Assembly (NCBI GenBank): GCA_002794775.1 | Contig: NBAY01000056.1 | Coordinates: 231,656 to 295,655 of the forward strand | DNA length: 64,000 nucleotides | Origin: Porodaedalea pini | Taxonomy: Eukaryota > Basidiomycota > Agaricomycetes > Hymenochaetales > Hymenochaetaceae | Reading direction: 5' to 3' | Shown: in pieces, positions 63,038 to 64,000 of the stretch | Layout of the letters: every line of letters starts with the position of its first letter | Numbering within the stretch: position 1 is the stretch's first letter | Notes under the pieces: model-generated | Seen by the model: only the letters and a program-made list of their open reading frames with translations | What the model was told of the DNA's origin: nothing | Databases searched by the model: none | Made by a program: the position numbers and the translations under genes

Positions 63038-64000
63038 ATGCCTCCTCTCAACTCAGTCCCCGACATCCCCTTCCTGGGAGACCCACCAGAGGGGTCTATC
63101 TCTCCCTCTGACTGTCTCTCAGATGCTTGGGGAGATGACTACCACAGGTGGTACACCGAATCCGTAAAAGGAAAAAAGCGCCAACGCAAAATTCTTGGTT
63201 TTGTGCCAGATGCATACCAGCCCCTCCTTGTGCTGTTCCAGGAATGCTACTTGAACAATGAGTCAGATCACCTTCTTAAACAGTATATGATAAGGGTATG
63301 GTCCGCTGTGGTTGAAAGTCTCCCAAATATAGACAAAAAAAAAGAGAAGGAGGTGGGGCAGAATGCCAATCCTACGAAGGCTCTAAAAACAGCAATTAGC
63401 AGATGGTCTCCACCAGACTGTTTCAGGTGCTGGGCTATCCGCACTTATTACAAATCTGGGCATACCGAGGAGCAGAGAAAGAGATTCTATACTAGATTGA
63501 TGTCACAGACCAGTTGGAATGCATCCGTTTATACTGCTGATATCCTCGGGTGCGGTAAGTTCTTAAATTCCGTCTTTAAAGTAATAAAAAAAAATCTCAC
63601 GAAAGGCTGTGCATTCAGACTGGTCCGCATGGGCCAGATGGTCTGTCGAGAAAGGAGGGGAGATGTGGATAAAGGAAAATGTCTACGATCTGTTATGTTC
63701 CAGTGGCGATGATACGTCGGATAACAAGGGCTCAAGCAGCAAAATTCCACGAGCCGTCAACAGCAGTGAACAGCCCTCAAATCGAGATGCAGCACCTAGG
63801 AGCAGTAGCACATCGCTTAAGGGGCAAGAGCAGAAGCAGATGCAGACGCAGACGCAGACGCAGACGCAGAAGAAGCAAAAGAAAAAGCAACAGCGGGAGG
63901 AAAAGGACCAGGACCAGGCCGACATAATTAAAGACGGTGAAGACAGTGAAGACGGTGTCTCGCGGACCCCTAAAACACAAATTGCCAATCAGAAGGTGCC
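63038..64000 (+). CDS. hypothetical protein, 3' end outside window
   Basis: Exon 63038-63554, intron 63555-63618 (GTAAGT...ATTCAG), then an exon running off the window. The phase-1 join gives ADILGC-DWSAWARWSVEKGG. Visible: SDAWGDDYHRWYTESVKGKK, LGFVPDAYQPLLVLFQECYL, AISRWSPPDCFRCWAIRTYY, then a low-complexity part with QMQTQTQTQTQ and Lys/Gln/Glu/Asp-rich stretches. The composition (ATG start after a repeat tract, basic-acidic tail) resembles transposon-associated fungal proteins, but I do not recognise the family. A TTG-initiated reading from 63005 is less likely than the ATG. Confidence 0.6.

Overview
The window reads as nuclear DNA of a filamentous basidiomycete (Agaricomycetes-like). Genes are cut by many short introns of about 45-75 bp with GTRNGT...YAG borders. 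Several products belong to families I know mainly from Agaricomycetes: a 6TM ER-type exporter, degenerate kinase-like proteins, a KRE6/SKN1 glucan synthase, and the transposon-associated and RT-like families. No species can be named from sequence alone. Family names come from recognised motifs, not from a search.

Layout. 0-5.3 kb is a decayed zone: a cyclin-like pseudogene with a tandemly duplicated tail, then AT-rich DNA with a 32-bp minisatellite and a related second cluster. 5.3-27.3 kb is mostly ordinary gene space: a multi-exon membrane exporter (-), a small hydrophilic protein (+), a large ABCC transporter (-), a tiny acylation-motif/Gly-rich locus with a frame break (-), a kinase-like pseudoenzyme (-), a tail-hydrophobic hypothetical protein (-) and a zinc alcohol dehydrogenase (+).

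27.8-36.1 kb is the most striking part. A CACTA/Tnp2-like transposase gene with an apparently intact, spliceable reading frame lies between two long inverted arrays. The arrays are built from dozens of truncated polyubiquitin pieces: the end of one ubiquitin, the start of the next, and an intron-like spacer, with the middle of ubiquitin missing. The two outer ends share the same short sequence in inverted orientation. I read the whole as one roughly 8.3-kb transposon whose terminal repeats were made from a captured host polyubiquitin gene.

36.2-42.1 kb holds a gene of a transposon-associated basidiomycete family. It is split by about 3.5 kb of mosaic DNA made of host gene fragments: GFAT in three pieces, an RT-like protein and a fungal transcription-factor domain, some with introns retained. 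This suggests DNA-level gene capture. At 42.6-43.3 kb a 717-bp MITE has perfect 32-bp terminal inverted repeats and an ACT target duplication. It ends 58 bp before the start codon of a TKL-like protein kinase.

43.3-64 kb returns to gene space: kinase, second kinase-like pseudoenzyme, small hypothetical gene, GFA-family protein, two aldo-keto reductase paralogues about 10 kb apart in opposite orientation, a Ser/Pro-rich hypothetical protein, an alpha/beta hydrolase, KRE6/SKN1, and a 3'-truncated hypothetical gene after a homopyrimidine/poly-A tract. The metabolic genes (ADH, GFA, two AKRs, hydrolase, ABC and 6TM exporters) would suit aldehyde/xenobiotic handling, but nothing here shows that they are co-regulated.
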